The translations under genes were made by a program, and so were the position numbers. Below, one piece after another: positions 45,926-60,970 of a stretch of 64,000 bases of DNA; within the stretch, counting starts at the first letter, position 1, and every line of letters begins with the position of its first letter. The stretch is from NCBI GenBank assembly GCA_003991915.1, contig RQTK01000417.1:1-64000 (forward strand). Reading direction: 5' to 3'. The stretch is from Elysia chlorotica (lineage: Eukaryota > Mollusca > Gastropoda > Plakobranchidae). The notes under the pieces were generated by a model. That model was given only the letters and a program-made list of their open reading frames with translations. It was not told the DNA's origin and made no database searches.

Positions 45926-47420
45926 AAACAGAATCAAAGAGAGAGGTGGCCCTGCGTCCTTTTCTGAATTTTCATCTCGAAATCTTTGTGTATTTAAAAA
46001 AAAAAAAAAGTTTTTGTTTTCACCAAAGCTTGTTGTTTTAATCTTAACAGGTCTGAATGTCTAAACAGTACTAGCACGAAATAAACTGTCCATGTCCTTT
46101 TCTTTCACCTGTCTGTCCTGGCACTTCACAATCAGGTGGATCTCTTTGACTCCGCCAATCCCTCTTACAAGCCTGTTCAATGTGTTTTCAGTATTATTTA
46201 CCTCTGGCTCTCTTGTAAAAATAAGTGTTTTAAAATAATATGTCTACGCATAACACGGCCAACAAGTGTTGTATGTTGCGTTCTGATTGTACCAAGGAGA
46301 TTTATTTTTGCACTTGCCTCTTTTACGACGTAAAAAAATAGCCATATATTACACTGCTCAATACTTCGTAAGAAATAATATTTATAAAGGCATTTCAATG
46401 TCTACATGGGTGTCAGTCTGCAAAAACAAATTGGCCTTTTGTCAGCTTATATGTATGTTTGGAAATGTTTCTCTTGCAATTGAAGATTATTTTCTCATTA
46501 TCTGCACCAAAAACCCAGGTCGGATCAAAATTAGAACAAATTTCGATTTCTCCCAGTTCACTCTGAAGATCCGCGTTTTTAGCTGTATCTTGTCAAAGGC
46601 TACACACACACACACACACAGTGAGTAAGAAACATTCTTCCATTTGATTAAACTGATATTGAAATGGTCTAAAGGCTATTTTTATAGACTAAAAACTGTT
46701 ACTTTTGTTAATATATTTTATAACTATATTCTAATTCACTGCAGAAAAAGTAAGAAAAATACAACATTAGCTGTAAAATGTAGCATCTAAGCCATCTTGT
46801 AGGAAAGAATATAACTTTAGAACCCCCAAAACATTATCGTGACGTTCGTGGTTACATAACAATACAAAAACAAACACCACTTTGTTTTTATCTAGAGCAG
46901 AACCATAAAGGACATTGACTAAATGACGCTGGAAAAAACGAACAAAGTTGATATTTTAACAAGATCTATTGGTCCGAAAAAGGCATGTTCTAACATCTAA
47001 TGAGTCAAACAACAATCATCCCCATCACACTGACTACGACCAACAGCGAGGCAATTTTATCACGAGCCAATCAGCGCAGAATCCAATGCATTGAAAATTT
47101 GAGGATTTTCGCCCTTTCTTTTTTTTTTCATCAATACAAAATAAAGACTATATTAAAAGTCTTTAATTGTTGTTTTAATCGGTATGCAGAGTCAATATTT
47201 GGAAGTCTCATTTAACATTACCTGGTCGCAGGAAAAGAAAACTTCTCATAGCTTAACGTCTCCCGTTCTAATTATAATGAATCCGACTCAACTATGAAGT
47301 AACAAGATCTGATCAGAGACGGAGTCGCAACTTTCAAAATAGAAGGTGCGCACTCCAGCATTTAACCACCATATGTATTAAAGTTAATGTTCGGTCAGAT
47401 CAAGAAGAACTCTCTGTTTA
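45924..47420. other. Intergenic, no gene seen
   Basis: Short frames at 46136-46333 and 46287-46628 have no recognisable domains. A CA run lies at 46601-46620. Confidence 0.5.
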
Positions 47421-47429
47421 TGTCAAGTC

Positions 47430-47605
47430 TCTATGGTCTGATGAAAGACACGATGCGGAGATACGCTGATCGAGCCTCGGTTGATCCCATTATACTGACA
47501 CCGAACCAAACCGTGGGGAGCAAGGTGATTTGAGGGGGGATCGAACCCTGGTACTCCCACACGAGACCGATGCTTAATCCTAGTGCCACCATGCCTGCGC
47601 TTCTT
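47430..47605 (-). mobile_element. SINE fragment with tRNA-like head
   Basis: ATCCCATTATACTGACACCG then AACCAAACCGTGGGGAG and a B-box-like GGGATCGAACCCTGGTACTC in inverted orientation. A related but diverged subfamily. Confidence 0.55.
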
Positions 47606-47939
47606 ATAAAGGTGCCAATAGTGGTCATAGTAAATATGCGTACGGTTTGAATCCACCCCTAAACGGTTACACCTAAACGCAGAACGACCTGATATAGGCT
47701 AAACACGGAATCTTATTTCCAAGGCAGTATGGTAATAATGACAATGGTTATGATATTATTTGAAGTCTACAACACTACACTAATTTATGCTTTTATCATG
47801 ACAGTCAAACTGATAAAGCAGATGTATTTACAAAATACAAAACAGTTACATTGTGAAATAACGTTGCACTACTAGTATTTATAACATATGCGATAACAAT
47901 ATCAAACAGTTATTATAGTCATAATTATTGCAATACTAT

Positions 47940-47989
47940 AACGATGATGATAATGATGATGATGATGATTATGATGATGATGATACAAT

Positions 47990-48053
<64 letters not shown>

Positions 48054-48095
48054 GCAGCAACAACAATGTCAACAACAACAACAACAACAACAACA
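47940..48095. repeat. (GAT)n and (CAA)n microsatellites
   Basis: A GATGAT run at about 47940-47982 is followed by CAACAA at about 47987-48095 with small interruptions. Confidence 0.95.
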
Positions 48096-48689
48096 AAATA
48101 AAAACAAAAATAACAATGTCAATAACGTCACCAACAACAAAGAAAAGTACGACAAACATGACACATTTAATAAACATTTGAAAGAGGAAAGAATTTAAAA
48201 AATACAAATTAAAAAAAAAAAAAGACTGATCCCTGCCTTCATGAGCCCACGCTACTAACCAAACACAGCACATCCTGGGTTAACCTGTTATCTAAAACAT
48301 GAAAAAACAAAACAACCAAAAAACAAAATCACATTTACCTGTACTGATGCATTAGGTTTTTGTGCCTTTTTACACGGATAACAAGATTAACAGACCCAAG
48401 TATCTTCATGACATTAGAAGGTGGCATTGAAGAGGTAAAGCTTTGGCTAATAGTAACAATGTAGGCAATATGAAAATATGAAAAATGAATATTGCCAATA
48501 TATAATTATTTTACTTGAACGAATTAATGATATTGCATGATGGTATTTTACCTTTGTAACAAATAAATATTGTGAACTATATTGGTGGTGGTGGTGATTA
48601 TGTATGTGGTGGGGATATTTGTATAACGGTGAAGGGGATTCAATAGGATAATGGTGACAAACTGGCAATGATGATTACTCATAAAGATG

Positions 48690-48695
48690 TTTATT
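48690..48695 (-). terminator. Candidate ARRDC polyadenylation signal
   Basis: TTTATT on the plus strand (AATAAA on the minus strand) lies about 300 bp past the predicted stop and beyond the GAT tract. Confidence 0.35.
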
Positions 48696-48849
48696 ATGAC
48701 ATTCGAGAAAAATAATGATCATTGAAATAGTTCTGATGAGATAAAAGATAACGGTAAAGCCGGTGGTTGTTGTTTGCAGTGTCTGGTGGTTGTATTGGCA
48801 TATAACTATATAATTGGAACAACGACTTCATAAACGAAATGATAATTTT

Positions 48850-48975
<126 letters not shown>

Positions 48976-48999
48976 GATGATGGTGTTAATGATGGTCCG

Positions 49000-49163
49000 C
49001 TACATGGCAAATCTAACAAGTTGTGGCCGCCTGGGTGGCAGGGCGTGGAAGTTGAAGTGCGCGTATCTGGGGCTGTACGAGTTGTCCAGGGTCGTCCTAG
49101 CGTCGTCCTCGTCGTCATGGAGATGGAAGCAGCTTGTGGACGACGGGATGAAGGATGGGGAGA
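49000..49163 (-). CDS. Predicted last ARRDC exon
   Basis: A TTTCTCTCTGTGTCAAG acceptor ends at 49164. A 53-residue frame follows: ISPSFIPSSTSCFHLHDDED at its start, SYSPRYAHFNFHALPPRRP later. It joins the GTGAGC donor after 49475 in the correct phase. The acidic stretch followed by a YxPRY-like end recalls alpha-arrestin C-termini. The acceptor is AAG, weaker than CAG, so the call is less sure than the other exons. Confidence 0.6.
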
Positions 49164-52100
49164 CTTGACACAGAGAGAAACAAAAGAAATGAGTAGCGGT
49201 ACACATTGGTTATTGATGGTTATATGTTTAAATACATCCGATGGTTTATCCAATAATAAATCTCTCTAAATAAAAAAAGCCATTAGATTTTAAATTATAA
49301 ACCCCCATATCTCCCACATCTTTAATATTTTTTAATAATTTGTTAATAGAGGAAATGTTTACGTGATTTTATTATCCATTATTGGTTGATATGGCACTCA
49401 CCAAGAAGGACATAGGCCTACATTACGTACATTGTTTTGGATGCATGCAAGTCACAAGAACACAGAGCGCTCACTAATATTGATGCGTCTGAAGCCATTC
49501 ACAATCACGTCATTGCTGGCCCCGCCCACTGTCACGTGAGGGGGCGGAGCTATGTAAGAGTTGTTGTGTTGGTGCTGCTGCTGAAGGTCCACATAGCGAT
49601 CGAGCGTGGTCCGGATGGGCACTGTGCCCACCAGGATTTCCAGGGGAACGGCCAGTTCAAAGGCGGGCCCGACTGGGAACACACGCAACTGGGGACGAAT
49701 CAAGGGTGTTAGGATGTTAAAATGGTGTTGAAGGAATAACGATAAATCATTGTTTGTTTGTTTATTATTCTGCTATTGTTGTTGGTGGTGCTGTTGGTTT
49801 GTTTGTTTCTAGATGCACGTATAGAATACAAAAGACAGGTAATGTTTAATCTTAAATTTTTAACGAACTATTGTATCATTTTATCTAAAACATTGTAAAA
49901 AGCCCGCATTGACCAATCTCATGTGCAATTAAAAATTCTTTTATCATAGCAGATCTATCATTGAAATAATAGAGAAATAGTCCCACTATAGTTTCTGAGT
50001 AATCTAATTTTATAGACCATATAACAAGGACAAGCTGATATTAAGCCTGAAAAATAACTTTGAAAAATCATTCTAAAATATTCGATTAAAATTCTAAATA
50101 AAAATCGACAACTCCCATACCTCTAGCGTGTACTTGATCGTCATTATACTGCAACCAATCATGTACGATGGAGGCAGCGGCGGCAGAACCAGCTGGTCGC
50201 CGTCCCATGATGCACTTCCGCCAGACGGCAAGCTCCCATGATGCAAGCGTGCTACTTGCTGTGTTACCGTTCGGGACTTGGTCGGAGTGTGGAAAATTGT
50301 GGTCTGAGGAACATCGGGGGAAAAGTTTGGCTTGAAAAGATCATTCTTTGAACATCAACTATTATGTCGTACAGATAATTGAAATTTAAATTCACACATT
50401 AAGAGATTCTTAACTCTTGTTTGGGTCTGTAAACACTTTTGTGTATGAATTACTCGTAAATAATAAAAGATTGGCGTGGTTTTAAACTTTTTCATTTTCG
50501 CCCGCCGCAGTAGCTGTAACCACAGTGGTCGTCATTTAGAACGTTTTCATAACATTATCTAAATAAACCTATTTATGTATTTCCAATGAATATTATTGAT
50601 AAAAATTGGGTAAAACCAGTATACATTCATGTCCTGCTTGTATTACTGCTTGTAACTCTTAATGTATTTGTCCCATCGTACACATTTCTTTTGTTTTGGT
50701 ACTGCTTCAAAGCTATCTACAGGGATTGTTTTAATACACTTTTTATGTCCTCCCATTTTGTTTGGGTTTTGGTCGAGGAATTTGCTTAATAAGTTAATTG
50801 CACCGTGCAACTCTTCCTGAATTTTTGGTCATGAACCAGTTTTCCTGAGTTACGAATTTGGGATGAGTGGATAATTCAATGCATACGCGAATGAACGAAT
50901 AAAGGAAGGAAGTAAGGAGGAAAGGAGGCATCACTGAATCCCTCCATCACTCCCTGAATTACTTCGTTAAATTGTTGAGTGTTACCATGAGCAACTCCAC
51001 GGATGTCCCGCCGATCTTGCGCCTCGAGTGGTTGGTTACGTCGCCGTACACGTATAGCGGTTCTCCCGGGACGTAGCCTTTCTGGGCGAGGCGGACAGAC
51101 GCTCTGATTGGTCCAGACACGCAACACAAACAGCAGAGGCGTTTCTCCTTCTCTCTAGAGATTGGTTCCTGCAGAGCGAGAGATACGGGGTGCTTAGTAC
51201 AAGGAGGAAGCAAATTTACACACTTGACCTCTGCATCCTATATACATGATAAGTTGGACATCTAAATCTCTTTTCTCTATTTACTTAACATAACTTATGG
51301 TGTTTTAGAATGCGTCAAAATAAATCTACACTGTAGTTATGTTAGTGATGAAGTGGAAAAAATGCAACCCTTCCTCTTCAAAATAATTATTCAAACTATG
51401 AACCTTATCTTGTGTTAAGATATTCTGAATCAACAGAGCGCCCCATCTAGCAATTTGAAATATTGCATTGCTCTATGTGCGTTCATTTTTTCATTGCAAA
51501 GGTCAATTACTAGACTTATTTTTCAAAGCGCATTCAGTAAGCCATATTAAACTTCCTCACCAGCAACTTCGCAACCCTATGAAATCATTTATTTTTGTTT
51601 CCATCATCATCGCCGGTCGTGGCAGCACCTAAGCATGACATCTGCCAGCAGAGGTTCACCCTAATGTCATAACAGCCGGGGCTGGTATTCTGATGCTGTC
51701 GGCTGATAATACCATCGGACACAATCAACAGTCAAGTCTCGCTCCGCGGGCGCTCATTTTGAAACACAGTGGAAACATCGACTCACTGCAACATTTACGC
51801 GCTCGGAGCACATACTAAGAAGTGGTTTCGAAAACATAATACACTATTTTCAAAAGTGTTGTAATTTTGCCATTAACACCTCGTTAGAAAGGCTCAAAAT
51901 AACCTTGCCAAAACATGGCTGCTAAAACTGTGCAAGACCAGAATGACAATTTAGATTGTCAATGAATTTAACAGCCGCTCCAAATATCGATCTTTAAAAC
52001 AAGGCCTGCTGACGTTAAATTCTATTGGTGTTTTAAAAAAATACGCAAAACGTAAATACTGATGCTTAGTTAATAAAAACAAAAAGATACAGCATCTTTA

Positions 52101-55100
52101 AAAAAATTACGTAATGCATCGTGTCTTAAGGGTAAAATCGTTGTCATAGACGAATAAAAGAAAGAAGCAAACAGGAGACATTCATTAAAATAAAAAATAA
52201 CCCAGCCTGAACTGCATAGAGAATACAAAATAGATCGGTGAAATTCATTTGAAATGATTGCTATAGGTCTCCTACAATTTCCCGCCTATTCGTAGACTAA
52301 GAAGATTGTTCATTATCCCTTCTTTTCAGAATATGTCATTCGCCAAATTCGTTTAAACAAAATTCAAGACCTTCCAAGCATGTTATAATAATATAAAATA
52401 TATTAGGAAATTCGTTAAAAGATTAAATTTTGATGGAATTATTCAGGCTACTTGGTAATAGTTAAATCAATTTCCCCCAGAAGATGCAGGTAGGATTAGA
52501 GGGAACTGTGAAGAGATAATTTTAACGAATGGGTGTATATAGACCCTTCCAGTGTGACGTCACGCATTGTTATTTTGGTTGCCATCCGCCATATTTGGAC
52601 ACAAGATCGGATCTACGACTATATTCTCTATACAAACATCTACACTCACAACAGAGTAATGCCAAGTTTTTGTGCTGTTATTGGCTGTGCAAATGACCAC
52701 AAGAGTGGAAACAGGTTTTTTTCAATACATTCTGTAAGGGCTAGAGAGGGGGAGGCGACAAAAGAGCTTCTAGAAAGAAGAAGGCGACTGTGGATGAAAG
52801 CGATAAATTGTGGAAAGGCCTCGAGTCGAACACAGTGAAACCTTACCACCGTGTCTGCTCTGATCACTTTATTTCAGGTGAGTTAACCCTGGATTAAAAA
52901 AATTATTTTCCACTGTTATCTATAAAATACCGATTTATTGAACCATAGGAATTTAGGATAGAAAGTGACTCTTTTTGATCATTAGCTAGATCTAGATCTA
53001 TGACCAGGGTCTGTTGTCAGTGTTGATCATATCCACTGTCATTTAGATCTAGATCTAGATCTTACCTCTCTCCTTATAAATTTAATGTTGCCAAGATCTA
53101 AAGAAAGATTAATACTAATTACTAAGTTAATTAGGCCTAAATTAATTGCAATATACAGCGTTTATGCCCATTATTTAGACGGATGCACTGTAACACACAG
53201 TGTCTACAGTAACATTTGGACAAAACACAATATTATACTTTTGGTTACTAAAGTAAGTTTCCATGAATTTTTATTAGTGAACTGATAGTAGAAAAACTAT
53301 TATATAACACCTTCTATTTTTACTTTAAACCTTGAAACATCAGTCCTTATATGGAAGACTTCCCAAACAGACTCTCCCTCCACAATAGTATTCTGTTGAT
53401 CTATGTTAAGGTTTTATGTTGCTCAATTTACCTTCCACTCTTCCCAACATAATGACAAATGGATTGATTGAAGATGTAAAATGATGGAAGCAATCTCAAA
53501 TATCCTAACACTGTTAATAGATGTATTAGCATATGCCTATATAAATCTACAACATATAACCGTATGTTGAAATGTTTATCTAAAGGTCAACCAGCATATG
53601 AGCAATATGAGACGGATCCTGACTGGATCCCCTCTGTCAAGATGGGACATGACATGAAGAGAAATGTGGCTGCGTCTTCTTCAAAGCATTACCGGGCTGA
53701 GGGTAGAAAAAAGAGGAAGAAAGACATTGAAGCCGCCACCTCCCTTTTGGAACTTAGTGCCTCTGTAAGTTTTCATTGATAGCCTAGTCTGTGCTTCATA
53801 GCACTTGGGCCTATAACATTTCGTGGCAAATTGGAACAGCCTTCTCACTTGCCCAACCTTTTTCAGTTTTTGTTTATTCCACTAGAGTATAATTTACGCT
53901 TAATTAGCTCATATATTTTTTTTCCAGGATTGATATTATGATAGTTCCTACCCCACCCACCCACTCACCATTTTTTAAAAATATTTCAATTTATCAAAGC
54001 AATCGTTCACTTTTCAGTCATACACTGATAAACTTTTTTTTGTCTTTTCACACACCCTCTGGCTTTCTTCCTTTGTTCCTCTTTTACTTTCTCTCCCTTT
54101 CCTTCTCTGATTTTACCTCTTCCCCTTCCATCTCCTTTTTATTATCTTGATTTTGCAACTGTTTAGTTATGAGACTTAATCTTTTCACAACTCATGATTT
54201 TAGGTCTAGATTCATTCTGTGCACAGTCTTTTGGGGGGATTCTCACAAAATTGAAAAAAATCAAAGGTTTGATATTTGTTATATTGAAATGGAAAGTGTG
54301 CTAGCACACAGCATCATTGTGCGGGTCAATGGTAAAGGTTAAGTAATTGCTGTTTTAATATTCATTTTTATCGCAACACAAAAAATGTATTAGTCAGCAA
54401 CTTTTGCCACTTTGTAGGCTAATTCAATTACAACTTTCTGCAGGATGAGTTTTAAATAAATGAGTCAAGTCTATTGTTTTTTTAATATTTTGTACAAACA
54501 AACTTTAATTCATAATGCTCAACAAAATAAGCGTTTCATATAATCAAGATTATTGTTAAATGTTATAAATTCAGACAAAGTTCTTACACTCGCTGTGGGC
54601 TCTCTGTTTAGATCCACGGGGCAGATAACGCTGAAGAGTTTCTTCACAGACTTATCTCCCTTCCACGGCCTCTCTATGGTGACCTTGACCCAGTAGCGGA
54701 TGAATCCGTACTGACCCTCGAACGAGGAAGGCGCAGTGGTCGGGATCCGGAACTGAAACGGGTACGTGTACTGCCCCGCCTCCAGGACCCGCTTCTCCTC
54801 CTGATGACCGCTCTCTGCCCCTGGGGAAAGTGTTTCACGGGCTAGACAGAGTGAATTAACATGCTTGTTTATCCTGTGGAAACGAGGGATACTTGCCCAA
54901 TGGGGCGTTCAGTAAACACCCATAACCAGCTCATTAGTTGGTTGTTTTCTTTTTTACTTGTTTGCTTTGCGTGGCCGTGACTGAAGGCCACAAGGTCACC
55001 TTGGCTCAGGTATGGAGAAATTGAAGCTCATAGCCGACATTATTTTTATTTCAGTGAGCCACTTTTGAAATGTTTCATTTCACGCCGTATAGGATCCCCC

Positions 55101-55886
55101 AGGGGAATCTAGGAGACGTAAAACCCAGAGAGAGGGAGAAAATTCTCTCCCTCCCTCTATAGAGAACATCAAATGTTTCATTTTTTTTCTTTATGACATG
55201 AGAAATTACATTTCATGTCTAGAAAATTGAATTATTAGGCAGCTTAGTAATTGATAGTTTGCGTTATCATAAAGGCATGGATAATGCAGCTTAGTAATTG
55301 CTAGTTTGCGTTATCATAAAGGCATTGATAATTTTGTACCAATGAAAAGCTCAGGTAGCGGTGCTGTTTACTTCAGATTTTTCGCCTACTGGGTTTATCA
55401 AGGCCGTTCTAATGGGTATTATCCAATGAAGTCCGCCACTCACGTCAGACGTGGCCAATTGATGGATTCCTGACTTTATCTTGTCAGCGCATGTCTAGAG
55501 CTTTAAGATCGCGGGGTCCCTATGGGCTCAGTTAGCAAACAGACGTCCAAGCAATAGAAATGGGCCACAAATTAAAAGGAAAGGGAAATATAAAAAAAGT
55601 ATTTCTTTAAGTTATTCAAAGCCTAAATCTTTAAAACTTATTATGTCATTATGCTAAATGAAGGACATTTGAGAGCCTCTTTTGTATAGTTATGTTTGCT
55701 CTATGTCTCTCATGAATGGGAATTTTGGAAAATTTTCAATGAGTTTTTATTAGAAACTGGGAATATAATACCAGCATTAGAAAAGGGATGTATAAACATG
55801 GATAAATTCACCCTAAAAAACGGAATAGAAACGTACCGGGTAAATCACAAATTCAATGAGGGAAAAACAGTTGAAGCTGTTATGCT

Positions 55887-55931
<45 letters not shown>

Positions 55932-56754
55932 AGGGAAGGAGAGAGAGATCCAGAGATATGCTATGGCTTAGAGAGCATTCGTATCATAATATTTATAACT
56001 TGATTAGATTTATAGCCCCGTAGTTTTCGAATGAATCATGAAAATTGATATATGGGCCATTGGGATGAGATTCGAACCCTGGACCTCCTACTCATCAATC
56101 ACGAGAACTACCGACTGGGCCATGTGGCGCCCCAGCCTCCGGGAGTCTGAGAGGCTGTTGACCAGCTGCGCCGCCAGTCCGCCCCTCCCTGGGAGATGGA
56201 GGCTCAGCACACATACACCAACGGAGATTTATGGCCGCCAGTGTGAGCGGGAGAGATAGGGGTGGTGGTGGGCTTTTTAGCCTTCCAATACCCCTTTGTA
56301 ATAAGCTTTTCGTTAAAACGAAGTATTTTTTATCCGAAACTAGTTTAAAAATATCGGATCATTGAGATTATTCATTTATTGGGTTAAACATGCTGCTTTA
56401 CTCATCTTTTAACAAGTTTGATAAATCTTTAAGAAAACACCCAAGCTTAGTTTCAAGTGTTTTAACTCATATATTTCTTCAAGGATTTAATTTCAGTTAT
56501 GCTGATGTGAAGGCTTAATAAACACAACCTTGTTTGCCTATACCCAGTCCATCGTAAAAAAAAAAAAGTGATTTTAAGGGTAAACATCGCACCAGGTGAA
56601 AAGTTACCTTTACTTAAGAGCTGTTGAGAGAAATCGAAATATTCCTCTGTGGCTGAGTGGTGCCGGATGGATTTAAACCTGCTCTCCCCGGGGCCTCTCA
56701 TCGACTGCTCTGACCAATGGACGAAGGCCTTCCCCCGAATCACCATGCGGATTC
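49000..56754 (-). CDS. Arrestin-domain-containing protein (alpha-arrestin), 5'-partial
   Basis: Alpha-arrestins are adaptors linking membrane cargo to ubiquitin ligases and endosomal sorting. Exons in transcript order: 56754-56608, 54820-54588, 51168-50986, 50303-50121, 49688-49475 and 49163-49000. Phases are consistent throughout. The N-lobe reads VIRGKAFVHWSEQS, EEYFDFSQQLL, then GQYTYPFQFRIPTTAPSSFE and YWVKVTIERPWK. The C-lobe has LCCLCCVSGPIRASVRLAQK, GYVPGEPL, LPPLPPSYMIGCSIMTIKYT. The last exon is acidic and ends DNSYSPRYAHFNF, like alpha-arrestin tails. Without the last splice, exon 49688 would stop at TGA 49454-49452 (...SERSVFL). The first coding exon was not found up to 64000. I see no PPxY motif in these exons. 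Confidence 0.88.
51169..52554. other. ARRDC intron and THAP upstream region
   Basis: No coding frame. A GC-richer patch at 51610-51800 stands out in the AT-rich intron and could be regulatory. No specific motif supports that. Confidence 0.35.
52555..52562. promoter_or_regulatory. Full palindromic CRE (TGACGTCA) upstream of THAP gene
   Basis: A perfect CREB/ATF consensus lies 97 bp before the THAP start codon. A GCCATATTTGG segment follows about 25 bp downstream. The position suits a promoter; function is inferred from the motif. Confidence 0.45.
52659..53764 (+). pseudogene. THAP zinc-finger gene, frameshifted, nested in ARRDC intron
   Basis: THAP domains are C2CH zinc-binding DNA-binding modules. 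Exon 1 (52659-52877) reads MPSFCAVIGCANDHKSGNRF with both N-terminal cysteines, then LERRRRLWMKAIN. The frame then shifts by one base near 52803-52830. The missing half lies in another frame, NTVKPYHRVCSDHFIS, with the Cys-His pair. A GTGAGT donor follows. Exon 2 (53586-53764) continues in phase with GQPAYEQYETDPDWIPSVKM and a basic Lys/Arg region, then a GTAAGT donor. Later exons were not found. Splice sites and spacing are well kept, so this is either a recent pseudogene or an intact gene with one assembly indel. It lies opposite to ARRDC. Confidence 0.75.
53900..54580. other. ARRDC intron, pyrimidine-rich; possible further THAP exons not identified
   Basis: C/T-rich sequence (53940-54150) encodes only low-complexity frames. 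No exon of either gene could be supported. Confidence 0.4.
54821..56607. other. ARRDC intron with local repeats
   Basis: It contains a 47-bp tandem duplication at about 55240-55332 (AGCTTAGTAATTG..AGTTTGCGTTATCATAAAGG twice). A GA tract is at 55889-55950. A purine/pyrimidine inverted pair is at about 55128-55163. A tRNA-like SINE is listed separately. Confidence 0.6.
56040..56140 (-). mobile_element. tRNA-derived SINE head or tRNA pseudogene
   Basis: On the minus strand, TGGCCCAGTCGGTAGTTCTC fits the pol III A-box, and GGTCCAGGGTTCGAATCTCA fits a B-box about 40 bp on. No acceptor-stem pairing or clean cloverleaf was established. A tRNA-derived SINE is therefore more likely than a functional tRNA. 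It differs from the common SINE family here. Confidence 0.55.
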
Positions 56755-56785
56755 CTGAAATAGGAAGTATGCATAACATAAAGTT

Positions 56786-56893
<108 letters not shown>

Positions 56894-56999
56894 GTACATC
56901 ATCCATCATCATTACTATCATAACTATCGTATAAGAACCTGCTTTTTTGCAGAGATCGACCATCATCATCATCGAATGTTCTCAGCTTCCAGCTGTCAT

Positions 57000-59086
57000 T
57001 AGAAAGTCGACGTTTTCTTAAATTCCCGCGTATCAAAAACATCAATCTTAACAAAAATTCAGACACTTTATGAATCATTAATGAAACACCGAAACTTAGA
57101 GTAGAAAAATAATTCTGATAAAAATATAAATTTGTAGATTTGCTGAAAACTGCACGTGTCTATATAGGAAATTAAGGAACAGGGTGCTTTCAAAATATTC
57201 TTTTGAAGCTTTGCCAGCAAAATTAAAGTTTTAAACATCTGTGCATGTCAAATTACCTCGCTGATATCGGTGATAAGATCGTTGTTCCAAAAAATGTGAT
57301 TAAAATAGCGTGCCATAGGTGAAGAAAGATACGTTTAAAAATAACACACTGCAACAACAAAAATGCGGAATTTGGAAGATGCTATGTAATTCTATATTTT
57401 GCTCTCCTCGACGCAACTAAATTTTTAATTTAAACTTATAAAAAATAATATCAAATATCCTTTAAAAATTATATCTATAAAGTTATCATAGACTTATGAT
57501 TCAAGGCTTTGTGATGTTTTGAGTCTTTGTTACCCTAAAAAATGTCCGTACATATTTAAAATAATGTCACTAGTATTTGCATCTTGACAATTTTATATCG
57601 ACATAACATTCTATAAGTTGGCTAAAATTTCAACGCTGCTTGTAATGAGCTTTACATCTAGAGTGGGATTGAGCGCAAAATAGCGACCAAGATACTTTTT
57701 TTATCGGGCAACTTTCCAATGTCCAACAGCAGTTAACAGTGGCTTTCAGAGAGTCCGCTTGCTTGGTAGAAATCGTACATGTACCAGCACCGGTGTGTTT
57801 ACTGCGTGCGGCATCTCGGTGCAAGCCAGTAAACTAAAGCAGCATTCAAATTTACCTGAGTTTTTTTCAGCTAAGACACGATGGGGTGGAATAAAATACA
57901 AGTGAAGAGTAGAACTGATCGCGCACCGACTCACACACTGAAGTTCTGGATAATGAGACATGGGCGAGATAGTGTTTCCTCAGGTCAGACGCCTAGACTG
58001 GGAGGTATGGATGTCCTTCTTAATTACTTTTACAGAACACTGCTAGAGACTACTCACTTTCAAACTTTAGAAAAAAAACCCATTATTCTATCAAGCGAGA
58101 AAAAAGGGCATTTACACACCAAAAAAAGGCCGTGAAAGAGCCCGGTTGTCCAACTACTTGGGTCGGTGTCAGTATAACTTAATGGAGCACCCCGCTTTGA
58201 AGACTCGGCACCGTATGGGACTATGTTGATACCTAGATGATGTTAGGATGCAAGAGAACTTTATACCATCTAAGATAAAAAGCGTGTTTATGTTCAAAGT
58301 CTGTTCGCGTATACTGTTCCACACAGGATGACAAATAGTTTTCATCATACAAGGTGTTGAAATTAAATCTTAAACTTAAAATGAAAAATTAACAAGTTAA
58401 CCGTTTTGTACAACGCGTGCACATTTTAGTTAGGCGTGTACCTGCTCTTGCTCCGTGTGTACTTTTGTTTCCAACCAAAAGAAGGCAAACACGAATAATC
58501 ATAAATGTTTACATTTCTTGGGCGTTTCTCAACATACTGCACCACAACGTAACGCTGGCTCCTGGCAACGCAGCGACGGATTCATTATAGAGAAAAGAAA
58601 ATCCTCACAATTTCCCCTTGCCACACTTTCTGTATAACATAGGTTAGTAGTCCGCGCAATTTTACAACAGAGATAATCGCCCCGTGTTCTCAACTTTCTG
58701 TACAACCTAGTTGATTTTGGGTAAAGGTATGCACAGCAAAAACAGCACAAATACAAAAACAACAACAAAAACAATAACAACAACAACAACAAACAAACTC
58801 CTTCTAATCAAAATGTCCGTCTTTGACAATAAAGATCTGGAGATCATCAGCGCTTCTCTAGAGATTTGATAGATTAACAAAACAACAAACAAACTCCTTC
58901 TAATCAAAATGTCCGTCTTTGACAATAAAGATCTGGAGATCATCAGCGCTTCTCTAGAGATTTGATAGATTAACCTGTTTCATCACAATCCATGCGATAT
59001 CGTTGCATATCTCAGCCTGCTTTGAGGTTTAACAAACTCCTTTTCTGTTCTCTACCCATAGTCAGATTTCTGACAGCTCTCCAATA
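57000..59086. other. Upstream ARRDC intron or 5' flank, no gene seen
   Basis: AT-rich, no domain-bearing frame. It contains one 95-bp tandem duplication (listed) and a scrap of SINE body near 58150-58180 (TTGGGTCGGTGTCAGTATAA). Confidence 0.5.
58786..58975. repeat. 95-bp perfect tandem duplication
   Basis: CAAACTCCTTCTAATCAAAA starts at 58794 and again at 58889. Each unit ends TCTAGAGATTTGATAGATTA. Each contains an ATG-initiated 19-codon frame (MSVFDNKDLEIISASLEI-stop), which I do not call as a gene. Confidence 0.93.

Positions 59087-60970
<1,884 letters not shown>

Noticed and set aside
45545-45937. 130-residue Leu/Ser-rich frame and overlapping Arg/Glu frame
   Set aside because: Pure GA/CT dinucleotide repeat; open on both strands by composition.
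57630-57961. First coding exon of the ARRDC gene on the minus strand
   Set aside because: Frames here lack the family's N-terminal pattern and a donor in the phase needed to join 56754.
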